A stretch of DNA of 64,000 nt, from NCBI RefSeq assembly GCF_040545875.1, contig NZ_JBEPMR010000014.1; one strand, given 5' to 3'. A program made the position numbers and the translations under genes. The DNA comes from Faecalicatena_A orotica (GTDB taxonomy: Bacteria; Bacillota; Clostridia; Lachnospirales; Lachnospiraceae). Positions 51,822 to 61,214 of this stretch are shown here, one piece after another. Numbering within the stretch: position 1 is the stretch's first letter; each line of letters opens with the position of its first letter. Under the pieces are notes generated by a model. It searched no databases, was not told where the DNA came from, and worked only from the letters and a program-made list of their open reading frames with translations.

Positions 51822-53690
51822 TTAGACTTCTTTATAATCTCCGTCTACTACGTCATCTCCTGTGAAACCTTCCGGTGCCGGACCTGCTTCGGGTGCCGGT
51901 CCCGGCTGTGGGCCTGCTCCTGCCGCACCAGCCTGCTCATACATCTTTGTGAACAGCTTCTGGGCGCTTTCCATCAGTTTCTCTTTCGCTGCCTTAATCT
52001 CTGCAACCTGAGCCTCTGTAGCGTCTTCCGGACTGGATTTTGCAAGGATATCTTTCAATGCCTGGCAGTCTGCCTCCACTGCAGCTTTATCTGTTGCATC
52101 TAGCTTGTCACCAACCTCTTTGATTGCCTTCTCTGTCTGGAATACCATAGCATCTGCTTCGTTTCTTGTATCAATTGCTTCTTTACGCTTCTTATCCTGA
52201 GCTTCGAATTCAGCCGCTTCTTTTACAGCCTTGTCGATATCGCTGTCAGACATGTTGGAACCTGCTGTAATCGTGATGTGCTGCTCTTTGCCTGTTCCAA
52301 GGTCTTTTGCAGAAACATTAACAATACCGTTTGCATCAATATCGAATGTAACTTCGATCTGCGGGATTCCGCGTGGAGCCGGAGGAATTCCATCCAGTCT
52401 GAACTGGCCGAGTGATTTGTTGTCCCTTGCAAACTGTCTCTCACCCTGTACAACATTGATGTCTACAGCTGTCTGGTTGTCTGCTGCTGTAGAGAAGATC
52501 TGGCTCTTCTTTGTCGGGATGGTTGTATTTCTCTCAATCAGTCTTGTCGCAACTCCGCCCATTGTCTCAATAGACAGTGACAGTGGGGTAACGTCCAGAA
52601 GAAGGATATCGCCTGCGCCGGCATCTCCTGCTAACTTACCGCCCTGAACGGAAGCACCGAGTGCAACACATTCGTCCGGGTTAAGGGATTTACTAGGTTC
52701 TTTTCCTGTCAGGCGTTTTACTTCTTCCTGAACTGCCGGAATACGTGTGGATCCACCTACCAACAATACCTGGCCGAGTTCTGATGCTGCGATTCCTGCA
52801 TCAGAAAGCGCACGTCTTACAGGTTCTGCTGTCTTCTCAACAAGATCATGAGTTAACTCATCAAATTTTGCTCTTGTCAGGTTCATATCGAAATGCTTCG
52901 GTCCCTCAGCTGTTGCTGTAATGAACGGAAGGTTGATGTTTGTTGTTGTTGCGGATGAAAGCTCTTTCTTTGCTTTCTCAGCTGCTTCTTTCAGTCTCTG
53001 GAGAGCCATCTTGTCACCTGACAGGTCAACACCCTCTTTTGCCTTGAAATCTGCAAGCATGTAGTCTGTAATCTTCTGGTCAAAGTCATCTCCACCGAGT
53101 CTGTTGTTTCCGGCTGTGGATAATACTTCGATGACTCCGTCACCGATCTCGATAATAGATACGTCGAATGTACCGCCTCCGAGGTCATATACCATGATCT
53201 TCTGCTCTTTTTCGTTGTCCAGACCATATGCCAGAGCTGCTGCTGTAGGCTCGTTGATGATACGTTTTACATCCAGACCTGCAATCTTACCTGCATCTTT
53301 TGTAGCCTGACGCTGTGCATCGTTGAAATATGCAGGAACAGTGATTACTGCCTCTGTTACTTTCTCTCCCAGATATCCTTCTGCATCTGCTTTTAATTTC
53401 TGAAGGATCATAGCGGAAATCTCCTGCGGAGAATACTTCTTGTCATCAATCGTTACTTTATAATCTGTACCCATCTCTCTTTTAATAGAAGAGATTGTCT
53501 TGTCTGCATTTGTAACTGCCTGACGTTTTGCAGGCTCACCTACCAGACGTTCTCCCGTCTTTGTAAATGCCACTACTGACGGTGTTGTCCTTGCTCCTTC
53601 TGTATTAGCGATAACGGTTGGCTGTCCACCTTCCATAACAGCTACACAGCTGTTTGTTGTACCTAAGTCAATACCAATTATTTTGCCCAT
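51822..53690 (-). CDS. dnaK: Molecular chaperone DnaK (Hsp70)
   Basis: The 622-residue protein starts MGKIIGIDLGTTNSCVAV and has all Hsp70 landmarks: VITVPAYFNDAQRQAT, VYDLGGGTFDVSIIEIGDG, VLLVGGSTRIPAVQEEV, the linker DILLLDVTPLSL, and a C-terminal lid ending in a Gly/Pro/Ala-rich tail and GDDVVDGDYKEV. The frame extends to a TTG at 53696, but the ATG at 53690 has AGGAGG 8 bases upstream. It is under CIRCE/HrcA control as part of the operon. Confidence 0.98.
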   Translation of the reverse strand: MGKIIGIDLGTTNSCVAVMEGGQPTVIANTEGARTTPSVVAFTKTGERLVGEPAKRQAVTNADKTISSIKREMGTDYKVTIDDKKYSPQEISAMILQKLKADAEGYLGEKVTEAVITVPAYFNDAQRQATKDAGKIAGLDVKRIINEPTAAALAYGLDNEKEQKIMVYDLGGGTFDVSIIEIGDGVIEVLSTAGNNRLGGDDFDQKITDYMLADFKAKEGVDLSGDKMALQRLKEAAEKAKKELSSATTTNINLPFITATAEGPKHFDMNLTRAKFDELTHDLVEKTAEPVRRALSDAGIAASELGQVLLVGGSTRIPAVQEEVKRLTGKEPSKSLNPDECVALGASVQGGKLAGDAGAGDILLLDVTPLSLSIETMGGVATRLIERNTTIPTKKSQIFSTAADNQTAVDINVVQGERQFARDNKSLGQFRLDGIPPAPRGIPQIEVTFDIDANGIVNVSAKDLGTGKEQHITITAGSNMSDSDIDKAVKEAAEFEAQDKKRKEAIDTRNEADAMVFQTEKAIKEVGDKLDATDKAAVEADCQALKDILAKSSPEDATEAQVAEIKAAKEKLMESAQKLFTKMYEQAGAAGAGPQPGPAPEAGPAPEGFTGDDVVDGDYKEV

Positions 53691-53719
53691 AATCAAATCC
53701 TCCTAAATTATTCATTAAA

Positions 53720-54439
53720 TTAATTTGCAACTTTTACCATACTATGTCTCACTACACTTTCACGGTATGTGTAGCCCTTCTGGAATTCTTCGGCCACCGT
53801 GTTCTCTCCGAATTCTTCATCCTCAACATGCATCACAGCGTTGTGGTAATCCGGGTTGAACTCATTTCCGACCGCCTCGATCGGCTTTACACCAATCTCT
53901 TCCAGTGTAGTCATCAGCTGTTTATAAATCTTCTCCATTCCTTCCGCAAAAGGATTGGCCTTGTCTTCCTCTGGCACAGCTGCCAGGCCGCGTTCAAAAT
54001 TATCAACGACCGGAAGAATCTTTTCTATGATATCTTTCGCACCTATCTCATACATCTGGGATTTCTCCTTTTCTGTACGTTTGCGGAAGTTATCAAACTC
54101 AGCCATCTGACGAGTGAGCCGGTCAGTCAGCTCTTCAATCTTCTCGTCTTTTTTATCTTTCTTATTCTTTCTGCCAAACAGTTTCTTTTCTTTGCCGGAT
54201 TTTTCTTTATCATCATCCGCTGCTTCTTCCTCAGCCGCAGGTTCTTCTGCGTCCTCTGATGCATCTGCTTCGTCATCCTCTGAAGCGTCTTCCATTTCTT
54301 CGGCCTCTTCTGTCTGTTCTTCGGCCTCAGACTGTTCGTCCGTCCGGGCTGCCTGTTCCTCAGCCTCTTTCGCGGCCTTTGCTTTCGCCTCTTCCACCGC
54401 TTCTTTTATCATATCTTCTTTGCTCATATTTTCTTCCAC
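53720..54439 (-). CDS. grpE: Nucleotide exchange factor GrpE
   Basis: The protein has a long low-complexity N-terminus (about 1-95) of Glu, Asp, Ala and Lys, then the GrpE core: a coiled coil (LTDRLTRQMAEFDNFRKRTE) and the beta-domain with IGVKPIEAVGNEFNPDYHNA. It exchanges ADP on DnaK. At 239 residues it is longer than most GrpE (about 190) because of the acidic extension. The start could be the GTG at 54439 or the ATG at 54427; both have purine-rich ribosome-site-like bases, and the first is listed. Confidence 0.95.
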   Translation of the reverse strand: MEENMSKEDMIKEAVEEAKAKAAKEAEEQAARTDEQSEAEEQTEEAEEMEDASEDDEADASEDAEEPAAEEEAADDDKEKSGKEKKLFGRKNKKDKKDEKIEELTDRLTRQMAEFDNFRKRTEKEKSQMYEIGAKDIIEKILPVVDNFERGLAAVPEEDKANPFAEGMEKIYKQLMTTLEEIGVKPIEAVGNEFNPDYHNAVMHVEDEEFGENTVAEEFQKGYTYRESVVRHSMVKVAN

Positions 54440-54454
54440 CAGCTATTCACCTTC

Positions 54455-55504
54455 CTATTCTTTTGGATCTTTGTAATAAATTGCATCCAACTCGTTCTGC
54501 AGAGTCTTCAGCGTCTTCATGACATGTTCATAATCCATACGTTTTGGACCGATGATACCGATCGTACCCTTCATGCCCTCGCCCAATTCGTAGGTCGCTG
54601 TCACAACACTGCAGTCCTTCATGGTCTTCACCGGTGCTTCATCTCCGATGTATACCTGAATTCCATGACTGTCTTCACTGGCAAGGGTCTCTGTAACAAG
54701 TTCCGCCAGCTGCTGCTTTTCTTCAAATGCACTGATAATCTCCTGTGCACTCTCTTTATCACTCAGTTCCGGATACTTAAAAATGTTGGTAGCCCCGCTC
54801 GTGTAGATCTCCATATCTTCGTCCACATGTATGACTTCCGCTACCGCATCCAGAACATCGCTGATGACCTGGCTGTGAATACCTGCCTGCTCTTTCAGCT
54901 TTGCAATCAGCCCCAGGTTGATCTCTTCTATAGACATTCCATTCAATGTCGTGTTCAGCAGCATATTCAGCTTAAACAAATGTTCATTACTTAAGGTTTC
55001 ACCGACTTCGATGATCTTATTCTTGATGACATTCCCGTTCATCACGATCACAGCTACAATCTGTTCCTCATCCACCTGTGAAAGCTGGATGAACTTCAGC
55101 TTATTCCGGCTGTTAACCGGTGCGGATACCATCGTTGCATAGTTAGTATTCGCCGCCAGAACCTTCGCCGCCTGCTTCAGAACTTTATCTACCTTATCCG
55201 TCTTCTCCAGCATCACATTGCGAAGCTCCAGAATCTCCTGCTCCTTCTCTTCCATCAGCATATCCACATAAAAGCGGTATCCTTTATCAGAAGGAATACG
55301 TCCTGCGGACGTGTGGGGCTGGAAAATATATCCCAGATCCTCCAGATCTGCCATCTCGTTACGGATCGTAGCTGAACTTAAATTCAAGTCCGTGTATTTG
55401 GAAAGAGTTCTTGAACCAACCGGCTCTCCTGTCTCCAGATAGTTCTGAATGATCGCTTTTAAAATAACCATCTTTCTCTCACTCAGTTCTGTGATTCCTG
55501 CCAT
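54455..55504 (-). CDS. hrcA: Heat-inducible transcription repressor HrcA
   Basis: The 349-residue protein starts MAGITELSERKMVILKAIIQ and has the winged helix with SRTLSKYTDLNLSSATIRNE and MADLEDLGYIFQPHTSAGRI, followed by the GAF-like and dimerisation regions. HrcA binds CIRCE and represses this operon until heat or misfolding. The start at 55504 follows AAAGGAGG; the longer frame to 55552 would enter CIRCE. It is the first gene of hrcA-grpE-dnaK-dnaJ. Confidence 0.97.
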   Translation of the reverse strand: MAGITELSERKMVILKAIIQNYLETGEPVGSRTLSKYTDLNLSSATIRNEMADLEDLGYIFQPHTSAGRIPSDKGYRFYVDMLMEEKEQEILELRNVMLEKTDKVDKVLKQAAKVLAANTNYATMVSAPVNSRNKLKFIQLSQVDEEQIVAVIVMNGNVIKNKIIEVGETLSNEHLFKLNMLLNTTLNGMSIEEINLGLIAKLKEQAGIHSQVISDVLDAVAEVIHVDEDMEIYTSGATNIFKYPELSDKESAQEIISAFEEKQQLAELVTETLASEDSHGIQVYIGDEAPVKTMKDCSVVTATYELGEGMKGTIGIIGPKRMDYEHVMKTLKTLQNELDAIYYKDPKE

Positions 55505-55545
55505 AGGCCCTCCTTTCCGCCGCAGAGTACTGTTTTCTCTGCTTA

Positions 55546-55572
55546 TTAGCACTCTTTAGTTTTGAGTGCTAA
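55546..55572. promoter_or_regulatory. CIRCE operator
   Basis: TTAGCACTC (55546-55554), nine bases, then GAGTGCTAA (55564-55572) is a perfect match to the CIRCE consensus. It lies 42 bases upstream of hrcA and just downstream of the promoter, so HrcA bound here blocks transcription. Confidence 0.97.
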
Positions 55573-55587
55573 CACCTTACGTATATT

Positions 55588-55616
55588 AAGATAGCACCCT
55601 GATTTCTTTTTGTCAA
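55588..55616 (-). promoter_or_regulatory. hrcA operon promoter
   Basis: On the minus strand consensus TTGACA (55611-55616), a 17-base spacer and TATCTT (55588-55593) form a strong sigma-A promoter directly upstream of CIRCE. Confidence 0.85.
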
Positions 55617-55676
55617 CACTCTTTATATATTTTTCATACTTTTTATATTTTATATAAAATGATAGGCATTTCTGTA

Positions 55677-55710
55677 GAGTTTCGCTTGCGAAACTCGCGC
55701 CTGCGGCGCT
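55677..55710. repeat. Tandem G+C-rich hairpins
   Basis: GAGTTTCGC-TT-GCGAAACTC (55677-55696) is a perfect hairpin, directly followed by a CGCGCC/GGCGC stem to about 55710. They lie downstream of the hemW terminator on the minus strand and upstream of the hrcA promoter. Their role is unclear. Confidence 0.6.
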
Positions 55711-55759
55711 CGCTCTGCGACATCCACCTTATACGCCGCAGGGCGCATCCCCCGGAGGG

Positions 55760-55799
55760 CTTTTTATTTCATAGGACGTACGTCCTATGAAATAAAAAG
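55760..55799. repeat. 40-bp perfect palindrome
   Basis: The 20 bases at 55760-55779 are followed without a loop by their exact reverse complement at 55780-55799, centred on ACGT|ACGT. The ends are CTTTTT and AAAAAG, so either strand gives a stem flanked by T. It lies between hemW and hrcA. Confidence 0.85.
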
Positions 55800-55825
55800 A
55801 GCATCCGGCCGGCACTTCTGCCGGC
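55795..55825 (-). terminator. hemW terminator
   Basis: GCCGGC (55808-55813) and GCCGGC (55820-55825) pair around ACTTCT, 11 bases after the hemW stop. On the minus strand a T tract, the complement of AAAAA at 55794-55798, follows shortly after. Confidence 0.7.
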
Positions 55826-55835
55826 AGAACACTCT

Positions 55836-57038
55836 CTAATCTGTGACTGGATCAAGAAATTCTACAAAGACAGTGTTGCTAACGTCAATCCCCCGTTCTG
55901 TCAGCCTTACTGCATCGGCTGTAACTTCCAGTAATCCCTCGCTTTTCAGTTTTTCCAGTTCTTTCCCATATATGTCGAATATACTTTTTCCGAACGTTTC
56001 CAGAACCCCCTGTACGGAAATACCTTCCGTCTTACGCAGGCCGAGAAACATATGTTCTTCAATCTCATCTGAAAGAGATAACTCCTCTATATCTTCTCTT
56101 ATCTCTTCTTTTTTCTGTACCTTATATATATATGTTTCCAGATCCGCTGTATTGTGATACCTCTGATGCCCGATCAGGGAGGAAGCCCCCAGACCGATTC
56201 CGAGATACTGCTTTCTTTCCCAGTACCCCAGATTATGGCGGCATGCAAAACCTTCTTTTGCATAATTAGAGATTTCATATCTCTTGTATCCATATCCGGC
56301 TAACAGATCTGCTGTCATTTCATATATCTTTCTTTCTGTATCCTCATCCGGGAGGCCCGGCATATCCGCGGATGCACAATCCCGGGCCGTCCCGGAACCA
56401 TCTTTACGGCATTCGCCGTAATAATCATAGAAAGGGGTGCCCTCTTCTATGATCAGGCTGTAAGCGGATATATGCTCCGGCCCCAGCCCGGCGATGCTGG
56501 TCAGTGTATGGCTCCAGCTTTCCACTGTCTGTCCCGGAACCGCCGAGATCAGGTCAATATTAATATTCTCGAATCCCTGAGCCCTTGCGGTCCTGTATGT
56601 CTCCAGAAATTCCTCATATGTGTGGATTCTTCCCAGCAGTTTCAACTCCGCATCATTTACGGACTGGAGTCCGATACTGAGACGATTAATCCCCAAAGAC
56701 TTCCAGGCCGCAAGCTTTTCTTCCGTTACAGTTCCCGGATTCGCCTCGATTGTAATCTCTGCATCCTGCTCAATCTGAAACGTCTGCTGCAGGGCATGAA
56801 AGAGGTCCGCGATCTGGTTTTCCTCCAGTAAGGAAGGGGTCCCCCCGCCGATAAAGATCGTCGTTACCCGGTAATCATCATGATATTTTTTTCTATATCC
56901 GCCGATTTCCTTTACCAGTGCATCCATGTACCTTATGCGCTGCACTTCATCCGACGGTGCGGAAAGGAAATCGCAGTATGCACATTTCTGTACACAGAAC
57001 GGAATATGAAGATAAAGCTCCAGTTCTTTTTCCATCAT
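55836..57038 (-). CDS. hemW: HemW-like radical SAM protein (coproporphyrinogen-oxidase-related)
   Basis: The 400-residue protein has the radical SAM cluster motif in HIPFCVQKCAYCDFLSAP (C-X3-C-X2-C), the glycine motif IFIGGGTPSLLE, ITIEANPGT and GINRLSIGLQSVNDAELKLLG. HemW proteins are haem chaperones rather than true HemN oxidases, from which they differ by lacking the extra cysteine after the motif; here CDF fits HemW. It overlaps the lepA stop by one base, so it is translated with lepA, and it is followed by a hairpin terminator. Confidence 0.94.
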   Translation of the reverse strand: MMEKELELYLHIPFCVQKCAYCDFLSAPSDEVQRIRYMDALVKEIGGYRKKYHDDYRVTTIFIGGGTPSLLEENQIADLFHALQQTFQIEQDAEITIEANPGTVTEEKLAAWKSLGINRLSIGLQSVNDAELKLLGRIHTYEEFLETYRTARAQGFENINIDLISAVPGQTVESWSHTLTSIAGLGPEHISAYSLIIEEGTPFYDYYGECRKDGSGTARDCASADMPGLPDEDTERKIYEMTADLLAGYGYKRYEISNYAKEGFACRHNLGYWERKQYLGIGLGASSLIGHQRYHNTADLETYIYKVQKKEEIREDIEELSLSDEIEEHMFLGLRKTEGISVQGVLETFGKSIFDIYGKELEKLKSEGLLEVTADAVRLTERGIDVSNTVFVEFLDPVTD

Positions 57039-58852
57039 TATTTATCGTCCAGCTTCAGTACGCTCATGAAGGCTTTCTGCGGAATCTCCACGTTACCTAC
57101 CTGACGCATACGCTTCTTTCCTTCCTTCTGCTTTTCCAGAAGCTTTTTCTTACGCGAAATATCACCGCCGTAGCACTTCGCAAGTACATCCTTTCGCATC
57201 GCTTTCACCGTTTCGCGTGCAATGATCTTACTGCCGACGGCTGCCTGAATCGGAATCTCAAATAGCTGGCGCGGGATCTCCTCTTTCAGTTTCTCACACA
57301 TCTTCCTTCCCCGCTCATATGCAGTACCGCTGTGTACGATGAAGGAAAGTGCATCCACTTCTTCTTTATTAATAAGGATATCCAGCTTCACAAGTTCTGA
57401 CTGTACATATCCAAGCATCTCATAATCAAAGGATGCATATCCCCGTGACCTTGATTTCAGTGCATCGAAGAAATCGTAAATGATCTCGTTGAGCGGCAGA
57501 TGGTAATTCAGTACGGCACGGTTCTCCTCGATATATTCCATACCCTGATACTCCCCGCGGCGCTCCTGACACAGGTCCATGATAGCCCCGATAAATTCGG
57601 ATGTCACCATGATCTCCGCCTTCACGATCGGCTCCTCCATAAACTCGATCTCTGCCGGGTCCGGAAGATTCGTCGGGTTCGTCAGTTCAATGATATCCCC
57701 GTTTGTCTTGTGCACCTTATAGATAACACTCGGCGCCGTCGTGACAAGGTCCAGATTGTACTCCCGCTCCAAACGCTCCTGAATGATCTCGAGGTGGAGC
57801 AGTCCTAAGAATCCGCAGCGGAAACCGAATCCGAGTGCTACAGATGTCTCTGCTTCGAACTGAAGCGCCGCATCATTGAGCTGGAGTTTTTCCAGAGCAT
57901 CACGCAGGTCCGGATATTTTGCCCCGTCAGCAGGGTACATGCCGCAGTATACCATCGGATTTACCTTCTTATATCCGGGCAGCGGTTCCGCACACGGGCG
58001 CTGTGCGTTTGTCACTGTATCACCCACACGGGTATCTTTCACGTTTTTCAGGCTGGCCGTAATATAACCAACCATTCCGGCACTCAGCTCCTCGCATGGG
58101 ATAAACTGGCCGGCGCCGAAATATCCGACTTCCACGACATCCGCCGTAGCCCCTGTCGCCATCATGAGAAGCGGTGTGCCCTTCTTAACGCTCCCCTCCT
58201 TGATTCTGCAAAAGACAATGACACCTTTATAGGAATCATACAGAGAATCAAAAATCAGCGCCTGCAGAGGTGCAGAAGGGTCCCCTCCCGGGGCGGGAAT
58301 CTTTTCTACAATCTGTTCCAGTACGTCATCCACATTCAATCCCGTTTTTGCAGAAATTAAGGGGGCATCATCGGCCTCAATGCCGATCACATCCTCGATC
58401 TCTTCCTTTACCCTGCCCGCATCCGCGCTCGGCAGGTCGATTTTATTGATAACCGGCATCACGTCCAGATCATGGTCGAGCGCAAGGTATACATTCGCTA
58501 ATGTCTGCGCCTCCACTCCCTGTGCCGCGTCCACAACAAGGATCGCACCGTCACATGCGGCAAGGCTTCGGGACACCTCATAGTTAAAATCCACATGCCC
58601 GGGGGTGTCAATCAGGTTGAAGATATACTCCTCCCCGTCCTTTGCCTTATACACGGTCCTTACGGCCTGTGCCTTGATTGTAATTCCGCGTTCTCTCTCC
58701 AGATCCATATTATCCAGCACCTGTGACTGCATCTCCCTGCTCGTCAAAAGCCCGGTCTTCTCGATGATCCTGTCTGCGAGAGTTGATTTTCCGTGGTCTA
58801 TATGGGCAATAATACAAAAATTCCGTATTTTACTTTGATCTATTCCTGACAC
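57038..58852 (-). CDS. lepA: Elongation factor 4 (LepA)
   Basis: The 604-residue protein is a complete LepA GTPase: G1 IAHIDHGKSTLADRI, G2 region RERGITIKAQ, G3 DTPGHVDF, G4 NKIDLPSA, then the LepA-specific C-terminal domain ending EIPQKAFMSVLKLDD. It acts on stalled or mispositioned ribosomes. The start codon is GTG at 58852, supported by GGAGG 10 bases upstream; the ATG at 58860 is out of frame and hits a stop at once. It is the second gene of holA-lepA-hemW. Confidence 0.97.
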   Translation of the reverse strand: MSGIDQSKIRNFCIIAHIDHGKSTLADRIIEKTGLLTSREMQSQVLDNMDLERERGITIKAQAVRTVYKAKDGEEYIFNLIDTPGHVDFNYEVSRSLAACDGAILVVDAAQGVEAQTLANVYLALDHDLDVMPVINKIDLPSADAGRVKEEIEDVIGIEADDAPLISAKTGLNVDDVLEQIVEKIPAPGGDPSAPLQALIFDSLYDSYKGVIVFCRIKEGSVKKGTPLLMMATGATADVVEVGYFGAGQFIPCEELSAGMVGYITASLKNVKDTRVGDTVTNAQRPCAEPLPGYKKVNPMVYCGMYPADGAKYPDLRDALEKLQLNDAALQFEAETSVALGFGFRCGFLGLLHLEIIQERLEREYNLDLVTTAPSVIYKVHKTNGDIIELTNPTNLPDPAEIEFMEEPIVKAEIMVTSEFIGAIMDLCQERRGEYQGMEYIEENRAVLNYHLPLNEIIYDFFDALKSRSRGYASFDYEMLGYVQSELVKLDILINKEEVDALSFIVHSGTAYERGRKMCEKLKEEIPRQLFEIPIQAAVGSKIIARETVKAMRKDVLAKCYGGDISRKKKLLEKQKEGKKRMRQVGNVEIPQKAFMSVLKLDDK

Positions 58853-58874
58853 TTTTACATTTCCTCCAATCCTA

Positions 58875-59861
58875 TTACTTAGATACGGATGAATACTTCA
58901 CAATGAATAATTCAACCGCCATGACATCCGTCAGTCTTCCTGTCTTCACCCGTTCCTCGATGTCCGCACTGTCCTCCATGATCGCCCTTAGTTCACTGGA
59001 GCCAAAGTGCTTCGCCTGATCCATGTACTTTCCGGCGGCAAACGGGTGCAGTCCTGCTTTGGAAGCGATTTCTTTCCTTCCGTACCCCTTTTTCAGAAGG
59101 TCCCTGACCTGATGGAGAATCCGGTACTGCCTTGTCATCAGATAAAGAATCCGCATCGGCGGCTCCTTCAGGGCCAGAAGTTCATAGTACAGCTCCAACG
59201 CATGTTCCTGCTTCTTCTCCGCAACTGCATTGACCATGTCAAAGATGTGGTTGGATATCTGTGTGACACATACTGCATCCACATCCTCCGCCGCAATACT
59301 GTCTTTCTCCAGTGTATAACAGAACAGTTTCTCCAGTTCCTTCTGTATGTTCTCCATGTCCGTACCGATCTTATTCAGGAGGTACGTGACTGTAGATTCG
59401 GATATCTGCTTGTTTTCCTTGCGTACCTGGCCGAGTATCCACTTTTTCAGCGTCACCTCATCCTGAAACGGCAGTTCCACAATATGCCCTTTCGCCTTCA
59501 CAGCCTTAAAAAGCTTACTCCGCTTGTCCACTTCATTTTCGATAAAAATGAAATACGTTGTATCCGGCATCTCCTTGATATAATCCGCCAGGTCCGCCCC
59601 CGCATTCTTAAAGAAACCGGTGTTCTCGAATACAATCAAACGGCGCTCGGCAAAAAAAGGCAGAGTCTCCGCCAGATCAATGACCTCCCGGACATCTACG
59701 CCCTTCCCTTCATAGTAAGCGTAATTCATCGTATCCCCGTCCGGAAGCATCGCCTTCGTAAACCGGTCTTTGTACTGCTTCTTCAGATAATTCTCTTCCC
59801 CGTAGAGAAGATATACCTGCTTAAATTGTCCCGTTTTTAAATCTTCATTCAAACTCTTCAT
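58875..59861 (-). CDS. holA: DNA polymerase III subunit delta
   Basis: The 328-residue protein fits HolA of the clamp loader: N-terminal VYLLYGEENYLKKQYKD, the middle LPFFAERRLIVFENTGFF and DTTYFIFIENEVDKRSKLFK, and a helical C-terminal region (KEPPMRILYLMTRQYRILHQ). It opens the beta clamp together with DnaX. It is followed by lepA at 22 bases. In related genomes it is often next to comEC, whereas here about 3.2 kb of other genes lies between. Confidence 0.93.
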   Translation of the reverse strand: MKSLNEDLKTGQFKQVYLLYGEENYLKKQYKDRFTKAMLPDGDTMNYAYYEGKGVDVREVIDLAETLPFFAERRLIVFENTGFFKNAGADLADYIKEMPDTTYFIFIENEVDKRSKLFKAVKAKGHIVELPFQDEVTLKKWILGQVRKENKQISESTVTYLLNKIGTDMENIQKELEKLFCYTLEKDSIAAEDVDAVCVTQISNHIFDMVNAVAEKKQEHALELYYELLALKEPPMRILYLMTRQYRILHQVRDLLKKGYGRKEIASKAGLHPFAAGKYMDQAKHFGSSELRAIMEDSADIEERVKTGRLTDVMAVELFIVKYSSVSK

Positions 59862-59969
59862 AACGTATCTATTATATAGGAAAGTTCTCTATTTTGCAAA
59901 ATATTTCACTACAGATAATGAAATTCATCGTGTCCTGCATAAAAAAGAATGATTTAGCAGTCTATACCT

Positions 59970-61001
59970 TTATATCCGTATCAACTCCCCCTCCCACGAA
60001 ATCATTTTTTCATCCCTCATCCACACCATCTCATCCCGGATGGTGTCCGCAAAGGGGCGTACCCTGTACCCCAGCTCCTTTGCCGCTTTTTCATAGGAGA
60101 AGTTATTGTTTCTGGCGAGATTATACACGGCGAATGAAGTCATGCGCCCCGGTTTCCCGGTGATTTTTCCCATCAGGTCGCACAATTTTCCCATCATCCT
60201 GCCGATACCGATTGGCAGAATCAATTTCACATTTTTACACCCGCTGATGTCGGAAAGCAGGTCAAACATCTCCCGCATCGTCACGAGTTGGTTCCCCATA
60301 ATGTATCCTTCTCCCATGCGGCCCTTTTCTGCACAGGAGATGCAGCCCTTTGCAAGGTCACGTACATCTACGGCATTAAAGTACCCTTCGATGCCCGCTG
60401 GCATTTTTCCATCCACATAGTCTTTAATAAAGGAACTCACCGGACCGTTTGCAAAATCATTCGGCCCGCAGATTCCGGTCGGAAATACAATGGACGCATC
60501 CAACTGATATTGTCTGACAGCATCCAGAACAATCTGCGTCGCTTCTGCCTTTGTCTGCCCGTAAAATCCGATGATTCCTTCCGGTGAGAAATGATCTGTC
60601 TCCCGGATGATCTGATTTCCCGGCAATTCCGGTATTGCACTTGTCGAACTGATATAGACCAGCTTTTTTACCTGGTGTTTTCTGCACATCTCTATGACGT
60701 TCCTTGTCCCATTTACATTCACATCATATACTTTCTTACTGTATTCATCCACTACCGTCACGATACTGGCACAATGGATGACAATGACTTCCCTGTTTTC
60801 AGTCGTAAAAAATCTTTCCAATGATACATTATCCGTGATATCACCAAACATGACCTCCGCCTGATTCGGCACGTGTTTCACCGCGGGGTCGCCTTCCAGT
60901 ACCAGTGCTCTTACCTCTTCACCTGCTTCGATCAGCTGTTTAGTAATATTGCTTCCTAATAATCCTGCTGCCCCGGTTACTAAATACATTCTGTTTTTCA
61001 T
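59970..61001 (-). CDS. NAD-dependent epimerase/dehydratase family protein
   Basis: The 343-residue protein is an extended short-chain dehydrogenase: cofactor loop YLVTGAAGLLGSNITKQL, DITD, SSTSAIPE and the catalytic YGQTKAEATQ. The C-terminal part is like dihydroflavonol-reductase or 3-beta-HSD-like members, not GalE. Substrate unknown. Its divergent promoter region holds two direct-repeat boxes, so it is probably controlled by the OmpR-type regulator encoded at 62490. AAAGGAGA precedes the ATG. Confidence 0.9.
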   Translation of the reverse strand: MKNRMYLVTGAAGLLGSNITKQLIEAGEEVRALVLEGDPAVKHVPNQAEVMFGDITDNVSLERFFTTENREVIVIHCASIVTVVDEYSKKVYDVNVNGTRNVIEMCRKHQVKKLVYISSTSAIPELPGNQIIRETDHFSPEGIIGFYGQTKAEATQIVLDAVRQYQLDASIVFPTGICGPNDFANGPVSSFIKDYVDGKMPAGIEGYFNAVDVRDLAKGCISCAEKGRMGEGYIMGNQLVTMREMFDLLSDISGCKNVKLILPIGIGRMMGKLCDLMGKITGKPGRMTSFAVYNLARNNNFSYEKAAKELGYRVRPFADTIRDEMVWMRDEKMISWEGELIRI

Positions 61002-61096
61002 TTCATTGTTCTCCTTTTATTTTGATTTTTTACTATTCTTAAGGAAACAGCATGACGGAAAAAGTCTTTCCCGCCTGCCGTTCTTTCAACGATGCC

Positions 61097-61197
61097 ATCA
61101 TAATAAGAGAATGTAAACTGAACGTAAACCGGAAGAAATATTTTTCTGTTTACATTCAGTTTACCTTGTGTCATTAAAGTAGTACCCACAATATAAA
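61097..61197. promoter_or_regulatory. Divergent control region with two paired response-regulator boxes
   Basis: 61113-61129 carries GTAAAC twice with 11-base spacing, and 61148-61164 carries the same pattern in inverted form (16 of 17 bases match). Such 11-base direct repeats are typical OmpR/PhoB-family sites. The right box ends just before the -35 position of a TATAAA -10 (61192-61197) pointing to the two-component genes. The left box overlaps the -35 position of a minus-strand TATGAT (61097-61102) pointing to the epimerase. Both promoters lack good -35 hexamers, as expected for activation. Confidence 0.65.
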
Positions 61198-61214
61198 AAA
61201 ACAGGAGGATTATC

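Noticed and set aside
59007..59840. 277-codon plus-strand frame
   Set aside because: Shadow of holA; no motif, no ribosome site and no upstream promoter.
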